Source: a virus. Taken from it: 33,159 nucleotides of DNA. A program made the position numbers and the translations under genes. Every line of letters begins with the position of its first letter. The stretch's first letter is position 1. Shown here in pieces: positions 8,365 through 17,343 of this stretch. The stretch is taken from positions 1 to 33,159 of the IMG/VR virus record IMGVR_UViG_3300036944_001154, one strand, 5' to 3'. The notes below the pieces were generated by a model that worked only from the letters and a program-made list of their open reading frames with translations, made no database searches and was not told the DNA's origin.

Positions 8365-8973
8365 TCAGGCCAAGGAAGCCCCCCCGTTTTGGTTAATCGC
8401 CAGGCTCAGCTCCCGGCTGATCTCCAGCAAAAAGGATTTCGTCGTCGTCTCCGCTTGCAGCTCCGTCGTCATCGGCGCACGCGCTGCGATGTTCAGGTTC
8501 CGAGAATGCGGCCTCACATAAGAATAATTCCCCCGGCTCTTGACCAGGATCGCCACCTTCCGCTCGTTGATCTGCCCACGGGTCAGTTTTGCATCCTTGT
8601 TGCCTCTGGCAACCGTGGCCCGATTGTGCCCTCTCACCTGCACCTTGCCCTTGAAGCCAAACTCATGCAGCGCAAAGTATTTCACCTCCGAGCCGAAGCC
8701 CATCGTCACCTCCCGCGATGACAAGTTGATTTGCGGTTTGGTCGCCCTCAGTGTCCGCCGCAATCTTTTGGTGACCTCACCCAGGCGATGCTCAGCAACC
8801 GGAAACGGACCTTGGCCGGTAAAGCGGTTTTTCACCGCCCGCCCAAGCACCGTCTGCCCCGCGTTGAGCATCCCCCGCGCCACCGCCGCGAGACCCACCT
8901 GCGGCAGATCCCCAAGCTTCGCGAACAAAGCCTTGGACCGTGCCGATTGGTCAATGGAAATTGAAATCTTCAT
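8365..8973 (-). CDS. HK97 gp10-like head-tail joining protein (202 aa)
   Basis: The frame is open upstream, but ATG 8973 (MKISISIDQSARSKALFAKL) is chosen: it lies five bases after the stop of the previous gene, and the upstream extension is Gly/Ala nonsense. The protein contains a Lys/Arg-rich core, EVKYFALHEFGFKGKVQVRGH, where Y-F-A-L-H-E-F-G is close to the Y-A-xx-xE-F-G motif known from HK97-gp10-like and minor-tail Z-type proteins. It is strongly basic. It most likely joins head and tail. Confidence 0.7.
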   Translation of the reverse strand: MKISISIDQSARSKALFAKLGDLPQVGLAAVARGMLNAGQTVLGRAVKNRFTGQGPFPVAEHRLGEVTKRLRRTLRATKPQINLSSREVTMGFGSEVKYFALHEFGFKGKVQVRGHNRATVARGNKDAKLTRGQINERKVAILVKSRGNYSYVRPHSRNLNIAARAPMTTELQAETTTKSFLLEISRELSLAINQNGGASLA

Positions 8974-8978
8974 ATCAG

Positions 8979-9581
8979 TTAGACTCCCGAAAATCGGCGA
9001 TAAGGCCGCAGCCCCTCCACCGTGGCAGCGGTCAAGCCCTCTGCCGTCACCTGTTTTTTCTGCTCCTTGCGCAGCGCAATCGACCCGAAAAGCTCCCGCG
9101 CCTCGGCCTGTGCCTGCACCTCCGCCACCCACAATTCCAGCACGTCCGCAGGCAGCGCCGTCGAGCCGCTCGGTTGCGTCGTCCCATCCATCGGGTCCAG
9201 CCAGTAGCCGCCCGTGTAGGTCACAATCAGCCGCTCGTTTTCAGTCCCCGGAGGAGTCGCAAAACTTAACACTCCAGAAGACAAACTCGGCGAATAATCC
9301 CCCTCATAATCCGTCACCGCACCCGTGAAAGCCCGCGTGTCCAAGCTCGTCACCACCTCCACTGGAAACCGCCGCAGCGACACACTCAGCACCCGTGCCG
9401 AGAACTCATCCACCGCCCCCACCAACCTGTCAAAATCCCGATTGCAAAACCGTTGAAACTGCATTGCAACCGCCAGCCCCAACCGAGTCGCCTCCGCATC
9501 CCATGTATCCTCCTCGACCCCGGCACTCGGAAGAATGCGGCTCTTGAGGTAAGTCAACGATGAGAATCCGGCGGCTAGCAT
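8979..9581 (-). CDS. Head-tail connector protein (200 aa)
   Basis: This follows the 61-aa gene by three bases. It has an N-terminal helical section (LTYLKSRILP and RLGLAVAMQFQRFCNRDF), then beta-type sequence, and ends in a helical YRRFSGV tail. That order, and the place between capsid and tail genes, matches phage head-tail connector (gp6-like) proteins, which bind the portal. The motif LIVTYTGGYW resembles a stretch common in this family (VxYxGGY). No membrane or signal segments are present. Confidence 0.65.
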   Translation of the reverse strand: MLAAGFSSLTYLKSRILPSAGVEEDTWDAEATRLGLAVAMQFQRFCNRDFDRLVGAVDEFSARVLSVSLRRFPVEVVTSLDTRAFTGAVTDYEGDYSPSLSSGVLSFATPPGTENERLIVTYTGGYWLDPMDGTTQPSGSTALPADVLELWVAEVQAQAEARELFGSIALRKEQKKQVTAEGLTAATVEGLRPYRRFSGV

Positions 9582-9584
9582 AAG

Positions 9585-9770
9585 TCAGGCTTCAGTTGGA
9601 GTGGTTGCGAGTTCTACGAGTTCACCCAGAGCCGCAGCGCGTTCCGCAGTGGTTTCGAAGGTGTCGCCCTTTGCATAGTGGAGATTGTCCTCGCACACGG
9701 GTTGCCCTGTGACTCGCACAGTGACCAGATCGGAGGTTTCGCCAGCACCAGATGTTTGTTTTTTTGCCAT
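9585..9770 (-). CDS. Small hypothetical head-region protein (61 aa)
   Basis: The frame is open further upstream, but ATG 9770 (MAKKQTSGAGETSDLVTVRV) is the natural start: it sits just after an AACATT segment like those before other genes here. The upstream extension would run into the AT-poor gap after the capsid gene. The product includes HYAKGDTFETTAERAAALGELVE, resembling small proteins encoded after the capsid gene in HK97-like phages. No function is known. Confidence 0.65.
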   Translation of the reverse strand: MAKKQTSGAGETSDLVTVRVTGQPVCEDNLHYAKGDTFETTAERAAALGELVELATTPTEA

Positions 9771-9820
9771 AATGTTAGAAGATAGACCGGGGAGATCGCT
9801 CCCCCCGGTCAGGTTGGAAC

Positions 9821-11122
9821 TTAGGACGCAGGCAGCGTCATGACAGCCAAGGCCGAGGCACGGCAACCCACCGCATCAAAGCGGGAGTGACCACGGAACG
9901 AACGCTCAAGAGTCGTCCAGCGAGCCTGGTCAGAGGACTCGAAGGTGAACATCTTCCGCATCCCCACCGCATAAGCGCGAGGATCGCCGAACACCGCCAC
10001 CTTGGCCGAGGCCGCGTTGGTCGATGGAGCGGCACCCACCGGAGTGACCGGGAACCCGAACAGGTTCAAGATCCCGCCCGCAGACGGGGCCTCAAGCGCA
10101 GTCTGGAACACCGGACGACCGTTGGAATCACTCACGCCGATGGCGGCAGCGATCAAAGTCGGGTGCATCCACCAGCGTGCCTGGCGGTTGAGCACCACGG
10201 CGTCCACCGTGGTGAGGCAGCGCAGCCAGTCCTCATACTTCGTGGCGGCGATGGTCGTGCGAGTCGCAGCGGCAGTCGCTGCGGTGCCGAAGTTGAACAA
10301 GCCGGTCACACCGCCGTTGGTGGCATCGGCAGTGCCGTTACCAGCGAAGGCCGCGAAGTCAGCGCGGAAGTTGACCGCTCCGATGAAATCATCGAGCACG
10401 TCGGCAACCACGTCGAACTCCCCATCCTCCAGAAGTTGCAGCGAGACGTTGAGCAAGACAGCGATGACCTCGACGTCAAGCGTGACCGTGGTCCCGGCCT
10501 TGGTCGTGTCATCACTCACGGCACCGCCTTCGGTGAGGATGAAGTTTGCCACTGGGCGAGCGGTCTTGATCGGCAGCTTGGTGTTCTTGGTGCCAACCGG
10601 ACGAACGCCCAAGGTTGACCAGGCACCGAAGCGAAGCAGCGATTCGTAGATGTCCACGGCGAGCTGATCATTGATCATCGTGGAACCCGGCGAGCTATCC
10701 TCACCCAAGGCCTTGTTGGCGATGTCATGCAGACCCACGCTGCGAGCGATCATGCCGAAGACTTGCTTGGCGCTTTCCTTGTCGCGGATCGTCCGTTGAC
10801 CAAGGCTCAGGGTGTTGCCACCGTGTGCCATGCGGGACTCCATGCTGAGTTGAAGCTGAAGCTTTTTGACCAGCAGGTCGATTTGCTTGAACTCGTTGTC
10901 GAATCCGTGGAAATCGTTTTTCACCTTCGTGAGTTCCTCCATCGTCTTCTTGGTGGAAGCATCGAGGTTGTCATAGTTTTTCAGAAGCGTCTCCTGATCG
11001 GTGCGCATGGCCTTCTGATTCCCCAGAACCTGCGCTTGGAAATCCTTCTCAGCCAAAGCAGTTCCACCGGCTCCCATCTCTCCGTTAAATTCCGCGAAAA
11101 GCGGTTGAAATTTGTTTTTCAT
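9821..11122 (-). CDS. Major capsid protein, HK97 fold (433 aa)
   Basis: ATG 11122 (MKNKFQPLFAEFNGEMGAGG) is chosen over the longer frame to 11215, whose extra residues overlap the protease gene. Residues about 20-105 are a charged coiled coil typical of the delta domain/scaffold of HK97 capsids. The mature part starts near the Gly/Ser-rich GEDSSPGSTMIND segment. Later features include a P-loop-like region (LLRFGAWSTLGVRPVG), EGGAVSDDT and the C-terminal IFGDPRAYAVGMRKMF-type motif, seen here as VAVFGDPRAYAVGMRKMF, which is characteristic. It follows the protease gene by 28 bases, the classic protease-capsid order. Confidence 0.9.
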   Translation of the reverse strand: MKNKFQPLFAEFNGEMGAGGTALAEKDFQAQVLGNQKAMRTDQETLLKNYDNLDASTKKTMEELTKVKNDFHGFDNEFKQIDLLVKKLQLQLSMESRMAHGGNTLSLGQRTIRDKESAKQVFGMIARSVGLHDIANKALGEDSSPGSTMINDQLAVDIYESLLRFGAWSTLGVRPVGTKNTKLPIKTARPVANFILTEGGAVSDDTTKAGTTVTLDVEVIAVLLNVSLQLLEDGEFDVVADVLDDFIGAVNFRADFAAFAGNGTADATNGGVTGLFNFGTAATAAATRTTIAATKYEDWLRCLTTVDAVVLNRQARWWMHPTLIAAAIGVSDSNGRPVFQTALEAPSAGGILNLFGFPVTPVGAAPSTNAASAKVAVFGDPRAYAVGMRKMFTFESSDQARWTTLERSFRGHSRFDAVGCRASALAVMTLPAS

Positions 11123-11150
11123 AATGTGATTTGTAATGTGTGATTTCTCG

Positions 11151-11954
11151 TTAGATTTTAGACAGACTCTCCAAGAACACCTTCCGCTCTTCCGCCTGAC
11201 GCTCCGCCTTCTCACCGCCGCCAGGCTTGCCGGGTGATTGACTTGGGAATTGCTGTTTTGCTTTCTCAGAGAATTGAATCCGGCTCATCTCGCGGGCGAT
11301 GAGTGTCCGGGTAACGTCATCCGTTTCGGGACGTTCCATGGCCTTGCCAGCCACGGTTAGAAAATGCATGTCGGAATCGGTAAAGCCCACCGCTGCCAAG
11401 TCCGCATCGCGGATGCAGCCGGAAGAGTAGCTCTTCGCCAATGCCTCGGGATTCGCCCCGATGATGCAGGCGCTCAGCTCGATCTGGATCTGCTTGAGGT
11501 AGATGTAGGAAATCTCCGCACCCTCGCCCACACTCCGCCCAATCTCGCTCAGTGCCTGGCTCCATCCCTCGCCGCCATTGCGGACATACTTCACCGGGAT
11601 AAACCCAACGGAAACCGCTTTCAAAAATCCGCCAAGGGTCATCTTCCACCCGAGCTGCGCCATCGAAGACTCTTTGACATCCTTCGCCCATTGCACCCGC
11701 TCGATCAGGTTGCGACCTTCCACCCGTGCCGACACCACGCTGCCAAGCAGCTTGTCAATGCTCCAGTAGTTGTGGGAATCCACAAACGGCGCGTTTTTCG
11801 CAAACCGGGAAAAGTCCCAACCGCTCACCGCCACCACTTCGTTGTAGCTGTCAATCGCTTCGTTAGACGCCACGTAGTCCACAAGCCCATCGGCCTCGTT
11901 GACGATTTTGACTTCCACGGCCATGCCGCGTCGGATGCTGGATTCTGGTTTCAT
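11151..11954 (-). CDS. HK97-type prohead protease (267 aa)
   Basis: The fold is recognised by a His in FVDSHNYW, the Ser in GGFLKAVSVGFIP, and the C-terminal IQIELSACIIGANPEAL block, equivalent to the LxExSxxxxPANPxA signature of the U35 prohead proteases. It cleaves scaffold segments during head maturation. It is followed at once by the capsid gene and preceded by the Dam remnant, which appears inserted between portal and protease. The last 50 residues are charged and probably act as the scaffold-interacting tail. Confidence 0.85.
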   Translation of the reverse strand: MKPESSIRRGMAVEVKIVNEADGLVDYVASNEAIDSYNEVVAVSGWDFSRFAKNAPFVDSHNYWSIDKLLGSVVSARVEGRNLIERVQWAKDVKESSMAQLGWKMTLGGFLKAVSVGFIPVKYVRNGGEGWSQALSEIGRSVGEGAEISYIYLKQIQIELSACIIGANPEALAKSYSSGCIRDADLAAVGFTDSDMHFLTVAGKAMERPETDDVTRTLIAREMSRIQFSEKAKQQFPSQSPGKPGGGEKAERQAEERKVFLESLSKI

Positions 11955-11969
11955 AAATTGTTGATTATT

Positions 11970-12750
11970 TCAAATTGGATTTTGAATGATGAGTTCAAGG
12001 TATCGCCCTCGTTTTTCTTTTTGAATTGCAATGCCAAGCGAACGGTCCACTGCTGTGATCCGACAACCGGCAAACACCTTGCGCATGTCTGCCGAGTCCG
12101 AGCAGGTGAGCACCCAGCGGCCTTTCAGATTGGCCAGCACATCGCAAAGGATTTGAAAATCCGCTAGGGTCCAGCTCTTGTAAGCTTTTTGCTTCCCGCC
12201 TACATACGGAGGATCGATGAAGAAAAAAGTCTTTGGGGAATCGTAAAGTTCCAAGCAGCGCTGCCAGTCGAGATTTTCCACCGATACGCGGTCGAAACGC
12301 GCAGAAAAATCCCGTATTCTGCCCTCCAGACTTTCCCTCGATGAACATGCCCCGCCGCCGGACGATTTTTGAACGCCAAAACTCATTCCATCTCCGCCAA
12401 AAGAGATCAACCGCTGATGCAGAAACTCTGCCGCACGCTGTATTTCTGTTAGAGGGGGGGGAGGCTTTTTGCCGTTTCATCTCGGCACGGCTGTTGACCA
12501 TGAAGGCAAGCTCGCGGATCAGTTCCTCGTGATGGTGCTTGGCCTGGCGGAATGCGTTGACAAGGTCGCTGAATGCATCGTTGTAAATCTCCGCCTGGCC
12601 GGGATGCCTTGGTTTGGCGAGCAAGAGGGCTGCACCGCCGCCAAAAACTTCACAATAGCATTCCGCATCCGACGGAACAAGCGGCAGCAAATACTTGAGG
12701 AGGGAGGACTTGCCCCCCTGCCATGTAAGAATTGGAACAGTTCTTTTCAT
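11970..12750 (-). pseudogene. Dam-like DNA adenine methyltransferase, frameshifted in a C8 tract
   Basis: The first part (ATG 12750 to about 12460) reads MKRTVPILTWQGGKSSLLKY with EVFGGGAALLLAK (SAM-binding motif I of D12-class methyltransferases) and IYNDAFSDLVNAFR. The second part, in another frame (about 12450-11970), reads on through FFFIDPPYVGG (catalytic DPPY) to the stop. The join is at a run of eight C in coding sense (12454-12461). Removing one C gives one continuous 260-codon frame; the 781-base span is exactly one base too long. Even so, the first frame stays open to 11995 by chance. It is either a pseudogene, a phase-variable gene or an assembly error. Composition is more balanced than in neighbours, suggesting acquisition. 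Confidence 0.85.
12454..12461. repeat. Homopolymer G8 (C8 in coding sense) at the Dam frameshift
   Basis: Eight consecutive G on the plus strand, lying exactly where the two Dam reading frames meet. Such runs are known slippage sites in phase-variable methyltransferases. Seven C would restore the frame. Confidence 0.9.
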
Positions 12751-12751
12751 G

Positions 12752-14923
12752 TTAGTAAGGAATTTCCTCCCCTTCGTTGCCCTCGATGTCCGAGCCATCC
12801 GGCCCGCTCACCGCGATCATCACGCAGTTGCAGTTGATCACCTCCTTCGCCGGAGCGTCAGGATCTCCCGGGTGATCCATTTCGAATCCCCCCACATTGA
12901 ATTTCTCATCGGCCGGCACGATCTGCTCGTTCGCCGCTTGATGGCTGAGCCGCACATTGCCGATCCCCGAGGTCAGCCACTGCTTCCACCTCACACCCGC
13001 ATCGCGGAATGCCATCGCCCGCGCAGTCTCATAGGCAAAAGTAGTCTCCGTCTTCGCGATCACCAATCCGCGGGCTTTGTCGATCCCCTGGAACTTCCGC
13101 CGCACCCGGTCAGCCAGCTCGGCCATCGTCTCACCCTTTTGCAGTCCCTGGTCCAAGTCCGCGACCACCGCGTCCCAAACCTGCTGCCCTGCACCGGCCA
13201 GTCGATTCTCGCGCTTCGTGAGCGCCTCCAGCACCTCCGCTGCCGGTTGCACCAATGGCTCATCCTTGCCCAGCTCATCCGTCCACACCTCGAAGCCCGC
13301 CGTCTCCAGCGCATTGCGCGAAACCTCAAGCAACCCCTGAGTCCATTTGGGCAACCAAGCATCCAAGTCGAACACCAACCGCAGCGCCTCCAGCAAATTC
13401 TTCTTCTCCACTCCCGACTTCTCCGCCGTCTCCATCGCCGCGATGTTCCGCAGCGTCTCCGCCCGCGCATCCATCAGGAACCGCGAAACCTTCGTCTGAA
13501 ATTTCTTCTCCCAAGGCTTCCGGTAAGCATACAGCTTCTCCCACTTAGGATTCACCTTGAAATCCGCCTTCTCCTTCAAGTGTGCATCACACCCGCAACC
13601 CCGTTGCGCCCGAGCTGCAAAAATCCTCTCCAGATCATCCTCCGCCGCCACCGGCTCGGACAAAGGCGCCGGGTTTGCATTCCCATCAGCCTCAATCTCC
13701 GTCAGATTAAACGGAATCCGCCCCACCGCATCCCCCGCAAACCTTGGCATTTTCAGCCGGAAATAATCACTTGCCTGCAACCACGGCATCCCCAGCGCCA
13801 CCGCCTTCGTCGCAGTCTCAAACCGCTCAGCCCGCACCGCCTGCATCGTGGAATGACTGTCCCACTCGAAATCCACGAACACCGTCTCACGAGTCCCCAA
13901 GAACCGTGCCGACACAACCTCCATCCCATCCGCGATCTTCGAAGCCAGCGGCATACAGGTGTCCTCGATCAACCGGAACCGATCCGATGCCGACCCGATA
14001 CTATAACTCGCCTGCGGATCCGCGTAAGACGGCGGCACACCGAACGCGATGTAAACCTCTTTCCGGTTCTCTAACCGCTGAGTCACAAACTCGGAATCCA
14101 CCGATGAAACCCCGGCCTCCTTCACATCCACATCCCCAGGCAAAAACGCCGCCCGGAAATCCCCACTCCGTCCAAGCTCCCGCTTCTGCCTCAGCTGCGC
14201 CGTGATCTGCTCGATCTGCGGGTCAGTGAATTGTCCCGACCGCCCGATCACATACGGCCCCCGGTCTCCGTTGTTGCTCGCCAGATTCTTCGCAAACACC
14301 CCAGCCGAATAATCACTCTCAGCCGCGATCATCGCACTCTCCCATTCCGAGAGTCCTAACACCTCATGATAAGGATTCCAAAACTTATGATGAATGACCT
14401 GCTCCGGGATCAGCTGGTTTTGCTTCCCCCCCGCATCCGTCCAGATCCATCCGACCAACTCCCGCCCGCTCATCACCGCGTTCATCGAGTCGTGCCGCGC
14501 CAAAATCAGCGGCGACTTCCGCCCCCGGGGTTTCAGCCAGGTATCATCCAAAATCCAAAAACACTGCCCCTTGAGTTTCAGCAAAACCACCGTCGCCTCG
14601 ATCAGCTCCTGCCGGTTCATCATCCCCGCCGCCGTCCGCGCAGGCTTTTCCCAAAACCGAGTCAGCTCCGGGTTGTCGATCACCACATCACCCCCACGTC
14701 GATCCTGAGTGATCACCAGCGGCCTCATCGAAATCGGCCCTGCCACATGACCAATCGCACTCCGCACCCAAGCAGACTTGCCATAGGGCCGCGTCAGTGC
14801 CGCATTCCCAGCAGCCCCGCCGCCGTCCAGCAGATCCCCAAACATCGCCGACTGCCAACCCATGGATTTCGCAATCGCTCCACCCACCACTGGCACCCTC
14901 GAAATCAGCCCTCTCAAATTCAT
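12752..14923 (-). CDS. Portal protein fused to Mu-F/SPP1 gp7-like head morphogenesis domain (723 aa)
   Basis: Residues 1-400 resemble an HK97-family portal: small helical start, SAWVRSAIGHVAGPISMRPL, then NQLIPEQVIHHKFWNPYHEVLGLSEWESA and ASNNGDRGPYVIG. The C-terminal third resembles the Mu gpF/SPP1 gp7 domain: RGLVIAKTETTFAYETARAMA, the W-x-T-S-x-x-x-x-V-R-x-S-H motif and the closing PxDPDAPAKEVINCNCVM, a Cys-rich end typical of the family. The two are usually separate genes in Mu (gp29 and gpF), so the single chain is a fusion. It starts at ATG 14923, overlapping the 62-aa gene as ATGA. Function: DNA entry vertex and head assembly. Confidence 0.85.
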   Translation of the reverse strand: MNLRGLISRVPVVGGAIAKSMGWQSAMFGDLLDGGGAAGNAALTRPYGKSAWVRSAIGHVAGPISMRPLVITQDRRGGDVVIDNPELTRFWEKPARTAAGMMNRQELIEATVVLLKLKGQCFWILDDTWLKPRGRKSPLILARHDSMNAVMSGRELVGWIWTDAGGKQNQLIPEQVIHHKFWNPYHEVLGLSEWESAMIAAESDYSAGVFAKNLASNNGDRGPYVIGRSGQFTDPQIEQITAQLRQKRELGRSGDFRAAFLPGDVDVKEAGVSSVDSEFVTQRLENRKEVYIAFGVPPSYADPQASYSIGSASDRFRLIEDTCMPLASKIADGMEVVSARFLGTRETVFVDFEWDSHSTMQAVRAERFETATKAVALGMPWLQASDYFRLKMPRFAGDAVGRIPFNLTEIEADGNANPAPLSEPVAAEDDLERIFAARAQRGCGCDAHLKEKADFKVNPKWEKLYAYRKPWEKKFQTKVSRFLMDARAETLRNIAAMETAEKSGVEKKNLLEALRLVFDLDAWLPKWTQGLLEVSRNALETAGFEVWTDELGKDEPLVQPAAEVLEALTKRENRLAGAGQQVWDAVVADLDQGLQKGETMAELADRVRRKFQGIDKARGLVIAKTETTFAYETARAMAFRDAGVRWKQWLTSGIGNVRLSHQAANEQIVPADEKFNVGGFEMDHPGDPDAPAKEVINCNCVMIAVSGPDGSDIEGNEGEEIPY

Positions 14924-15108
14924 TTCGCCCCCCTTTCGGTTTGCTCACCCACCGCCCGGACGCAACCCCGTTGCAAATCGCCGGAACCCCGTTGCAAAAT
15001 GGCGATAGACTTGCCCGCCCCCAATGATGCCACATTTCGGCACCCCCCCCTAGAATCGGCTCCTAGCGGCGGTTTTTGCATACGGTGAGTTGGTGGCTTG
15101 GAAATCAT
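14920..15108 (-). CDS. Small hypothetical protein between terminase and portal (62 aa)
   Basis: Starts at ATG 15108, just after the terminase stop, and its TGA overlaps the portal start as ATGA. That tight junction on both sides supports it. A longer frame in the same phase exists, but it would overlap the terminase gene. The product is basic and Gly-rich (MISKPPTHRMQKPPLGADSRGG...) with no membrane segment. No family is recognised. In Mu-like phages small genes occur at this place. Confidence 0.6.
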   Translation of the reverse strand: MISKPPTHRMQKPPLGADSRGGCRNVASLGAGKSIAILQRGSGDLQRGCVRAVGEQTERGAK

Positions 15109-15109
15109 G

Positions 15110-16504
15110 TTAGCAGAGGATGAGACGGATCTCAGTTTGGATGCCGCTGGCCGCACGGTGAGCCAATGCAAGAGCGGTCGAGCGGTCAGCGTGACCATCT
15201 TCAGTATGAGGTGCCCGGTAAGTCACCGTGCCTGCACTGGTCGTCACTCGATTGATCGAATGCAGGTCCTCACGAATCACTCGGCTGATAGGAACCAGAA
15301 ACCTGCGATTTTCAAATCCCATGCGTAGCTTCGAAAACAGATCAACCTTTACGGGGTTAGAAAATGTCACCAGTTCGACTTTGCCATACAAGTGACGAGC
15401 CGGGTCCCACTCTCCAAACTCTTCAACCAGGTAATCACCCATGCCCACGCCCGGGCCGGTGTAGTCCACTGAGATCCGCTGAGCCCTTTTGATCCGAGGC
15501 CGTAACAGTTCCACCTGGCGAGGAGTGCTCATCTTGGCCATCTCCAAAACCTCAAGAGTTTGTTCGATGTCTCCAAGTTTCGCATTTGACCAGGCTACCG
15601 AAAGGTCACGCTTACGGGCAAAGTCCAGACCCATGAAAATAGGCAGGTGATACCCGGATTCCCAAAACTCAGCCGAAAGGCTTGTGGTTGCCGCCATGCT
15701 TTCACAAGAGGCGATCAGATCGTAGGGCAACAACACCGACGATGAATCCATTGGCTCGCACTCATACTCCTGTGCCCAGGCATCAGGATCATCCAAAGCA
15801 CGGCGTAGCTTTTCCGCATCGAGCGGCATCCCATCCGCGATGGCATCATGAATCGTAACCTTGTGGGCGCTGTATCCATTCTCAGCCGCTTTTTCCCACA
15901 GTGAGAAAAACTTGTTGTTCCGACCGTTGAACGTAGAGACCACCCGCAGCTTCATCTCGCGCCGGATGTCCGTGCTCTCTCCTTTGATCAATGCCCGGAA
16001 GCGATCAAGGAATGTGCCCGCGAGCGCGTTGGTGGTAGCCGGGAACATAGCCGCCCAGATCGCATCAGGATCTTCGTGATAGGCGAACTCATCCAGAATC
16101 GTGTTGGCGCTGTATCCACGCGCCGTGGATGGATTGGCTGGAATCGCAATGATCTTTGACCCGTTCGCAAAAGCAATCTCCGTGCTCCGTAGCAATCCCT
16201 CGGCGATGCCGCCACGATCCTCGGCAATGTCTTCGATCACCATGCGGTAAGCTGCCTGCCACTCCTTTGCCTTGGACAGCCACTCGACCGATTGCCGCTC
16301 TCCGGCGCTCATGCAAACCCACTTGGTGCCGGGGTCGATCAGGCAATCATGCACAGCCTCGCCACTGGTGTTGGTGGACTTGCCCCACTGCCGCGTTGTC
16401 ACAGCAATCTTATATTGCGCATGATCATCCACAAAAGCCCGCTGCTTCGGATAAAGCAGGTCCTTGGGTGAGATGTTCGCAGGAATGGTTGAGTCAGCCG
16501 TCAT
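15110..16504 (-). CDS. Terminase large subunit, Mu gp28-like (464 aa)
   Basis: ATG 16504 is chosen because it overlaps the stop of the small terminase as ATGA. The frame is open 192 codons upstream but that stretch is Gly/Ala nonsense, a shadow of the small terminase gene. Motifs: Walker A-like VTTRQWGKST (Lys42), Walker B-like TILDEFAYHED (Asp138-Glu139), and the RNase H-like nuclease aspartate in MGLDFARKRD (Asp294). These are the ATPase and nuclease centres of phage packaging terminases, which pump and cut DNA at the portal. The order small subunit, large subunit, small gene, portal is close to Mu (gp27-28-29). Confidence 0.85.
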   Translation of the reverse strand: MTADSTIPANISPKDLLYPKQRAFVDDHAQYKIAVTTRQWGKSTNTSGEAVHDCLIDPGTKWVCMSAGERQSVEWLSKAKEWQAAYRMVIEDIAEDRGGIAEGLLRSTEIAFANGSKIIAIPANPSTARGYSANTILDEFAYHEDPDAIWAAMFPATTNALAGTFLDRFRALIKGESTDIRREMKLRVVSTFNGRNNKFFSLWEKAAENGYSAHKVTIHDAIADGMPLDAEKLRRALDDPDAWAQEYECEPMDSSSVLLPYDLIASCESMAATTSLSAEFWESGYHLPIFMGLDFARKRDLSVAWSNAKLGDIEQTLEVLEMAKMSTPRQVELLRPRIKRAQRISVDYTGPGVGMGDYLVEEFGEWDPARHLYGKVELVTFSNPVKVDLFSKLRMGFENRRFLVPISRVIREDLHSINRVTTSAGTVTYRAPHTEDGHADRSTALALAHRAASGIQTEIRLILC

Positions 16505-17076
16505 TTCAGAATTTCCCGAATTCGTTTGTTTTGCTCCTCCTTCGAAATCGAAGATTCGAGAACTCCCTTGGCTTCGTCTAACAAAGCCGCCTTCCGCTCC
16601 AACATCGCCACCCTCCGCGCATCGTGCTCCAGGCTCTTGTCCGTCTGCTTCAGCCGCTTGTCGTTTTGCTCCAGCTTCGTCCGCCCTTGGCCGATCTTCA
16701 TCATCGCCGAAAACAACTTGGCATCCTTCATCTGGATTCCACGCGTCGCCATCATCACCACTCCGGCCCGCTCGATGGCCTCCGGTGTCATGGAGCGATC
16801 CTTTCGCATCTCCTCCTTGATCTGATAGACGACATTCCGCGAGTTCTGAAAGTCCCGCCGCACCGCAAGCCACTTGTAAAAATCCGAGACAGTAGAGACC
16901 GATTTGATAGTAATGCCGTGCTCGTCTTGCAACCACACCATCACCTCCACGAGCTTCAGCTTCTGCCCATCCTTCTCGGGATGACGCAGCCGCCACATCA
17001 CATCCGCAAATTCCTGATCCGCTTCCGCTTTGTTTTGAAGGATCGCATCCGGCCTCGATGTTCTCGGAATATCCAT
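16501..17076 (-). CDS. Small terminase subunit, DUF3486/Mu gp27-like (191 aa)
   Basis: The protein begins MDIPRTSRPDAILQNKAEAD, has a predicted N-terminal helix-turn-helix region (VVWLQDEHGITIKSVSTVSDFYKWLAVRRD) that would bind DNA, then a long charged coiled coil, and ends with KEEQNKRIREILK. This matches the Mu gp27-type small terminases (DUF3486). It directly precedes the large subunit (ATGA overlap) and follows an 88-aa gene by no gap. Role: recognise phage DNA for packaging. Confidence 0.8.
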   Translation of the reverse strand: MDIPRTSRPDAILQNKAEADQEFADVMWRLRHPEKDGQKLKLVEVMVWLQDEHGITIKSVSTVSDFYKWLAVRRDFQNSRNVVYQIKEEMRKDRSMTPEAIERAGVVMMATRGIQMKDAKLFSAMMKIGQGRTKLEQNDKRLKQTDKSLEHDARRVAMLERKAALLDEAKGVLESSISKEEQNKRIREILK

Positions 17077-17343
17077 TCACTTGATTCGATGATGGTTAAT
17101 GCCCGCCTTGGTGATGACCCAGCCATCGAGATCAAGTTCGTCGATGCGCTCTTTCCGCACAAAAGCCTCACTGTGGTTCCACTCGATGGCATCACGCAGC
17201 TGGGTCAGATCAACACCGCCGCCCACAAGCTCATTGATCGCCTCAAGCATCGGGCCTTCAGACAACACCTCGCCATCTTGCATCAGCAGGACCTCGCGAA
17301 CCTTTTGTCTCACTCGACCGTTAGAAATTCGTTGTTTGCTCAT
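17077..17343 (-). CDS. Hypothetical protein (88 aa), possibly Mu gp26-like position
   Basis: The frame ends with TGA at 17077, immediately followed by the ATG of the small terminase, and starts overlapping the stop of the 188-aa gene (ATGA). The product, MSKQRISNGRVRQKVREVLLMQDGE..., includes an Asp/Gly turn and ends GWVITKAGINHHRIK; it looks like a small winged-helix or similar fold (LxQLRDAIEWNHSE). It occupies the place of a Mu gp26-type gene. No function is established. Confidence 0.6.
   Translation of the reverse strand: MSKQRISNGRVRQKVREVLLMQDGEVLSEGPMLEAINELVGGGVDLTQLRDAIEWNHSEAFVRKERIDELDLDGWVITKAGINHHRIK

Noticed and set aside
12233-14205. Several plus-strand frames opposite portal and Dam (up to 459 aa)
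   Set aside because: Arg/His/Pro/Leu-rich antisense of G-ending codons; portal and Dam motifs are on the other strand.
16505-17080. N-terminal extension of the terminase frame by 192 codons
   Set aside because: It lies over the small terminase gene on the same strand in another frame and encodes Gly/Ala-rich sequence without motifs; the ATGA start at 16504 fits the operon.
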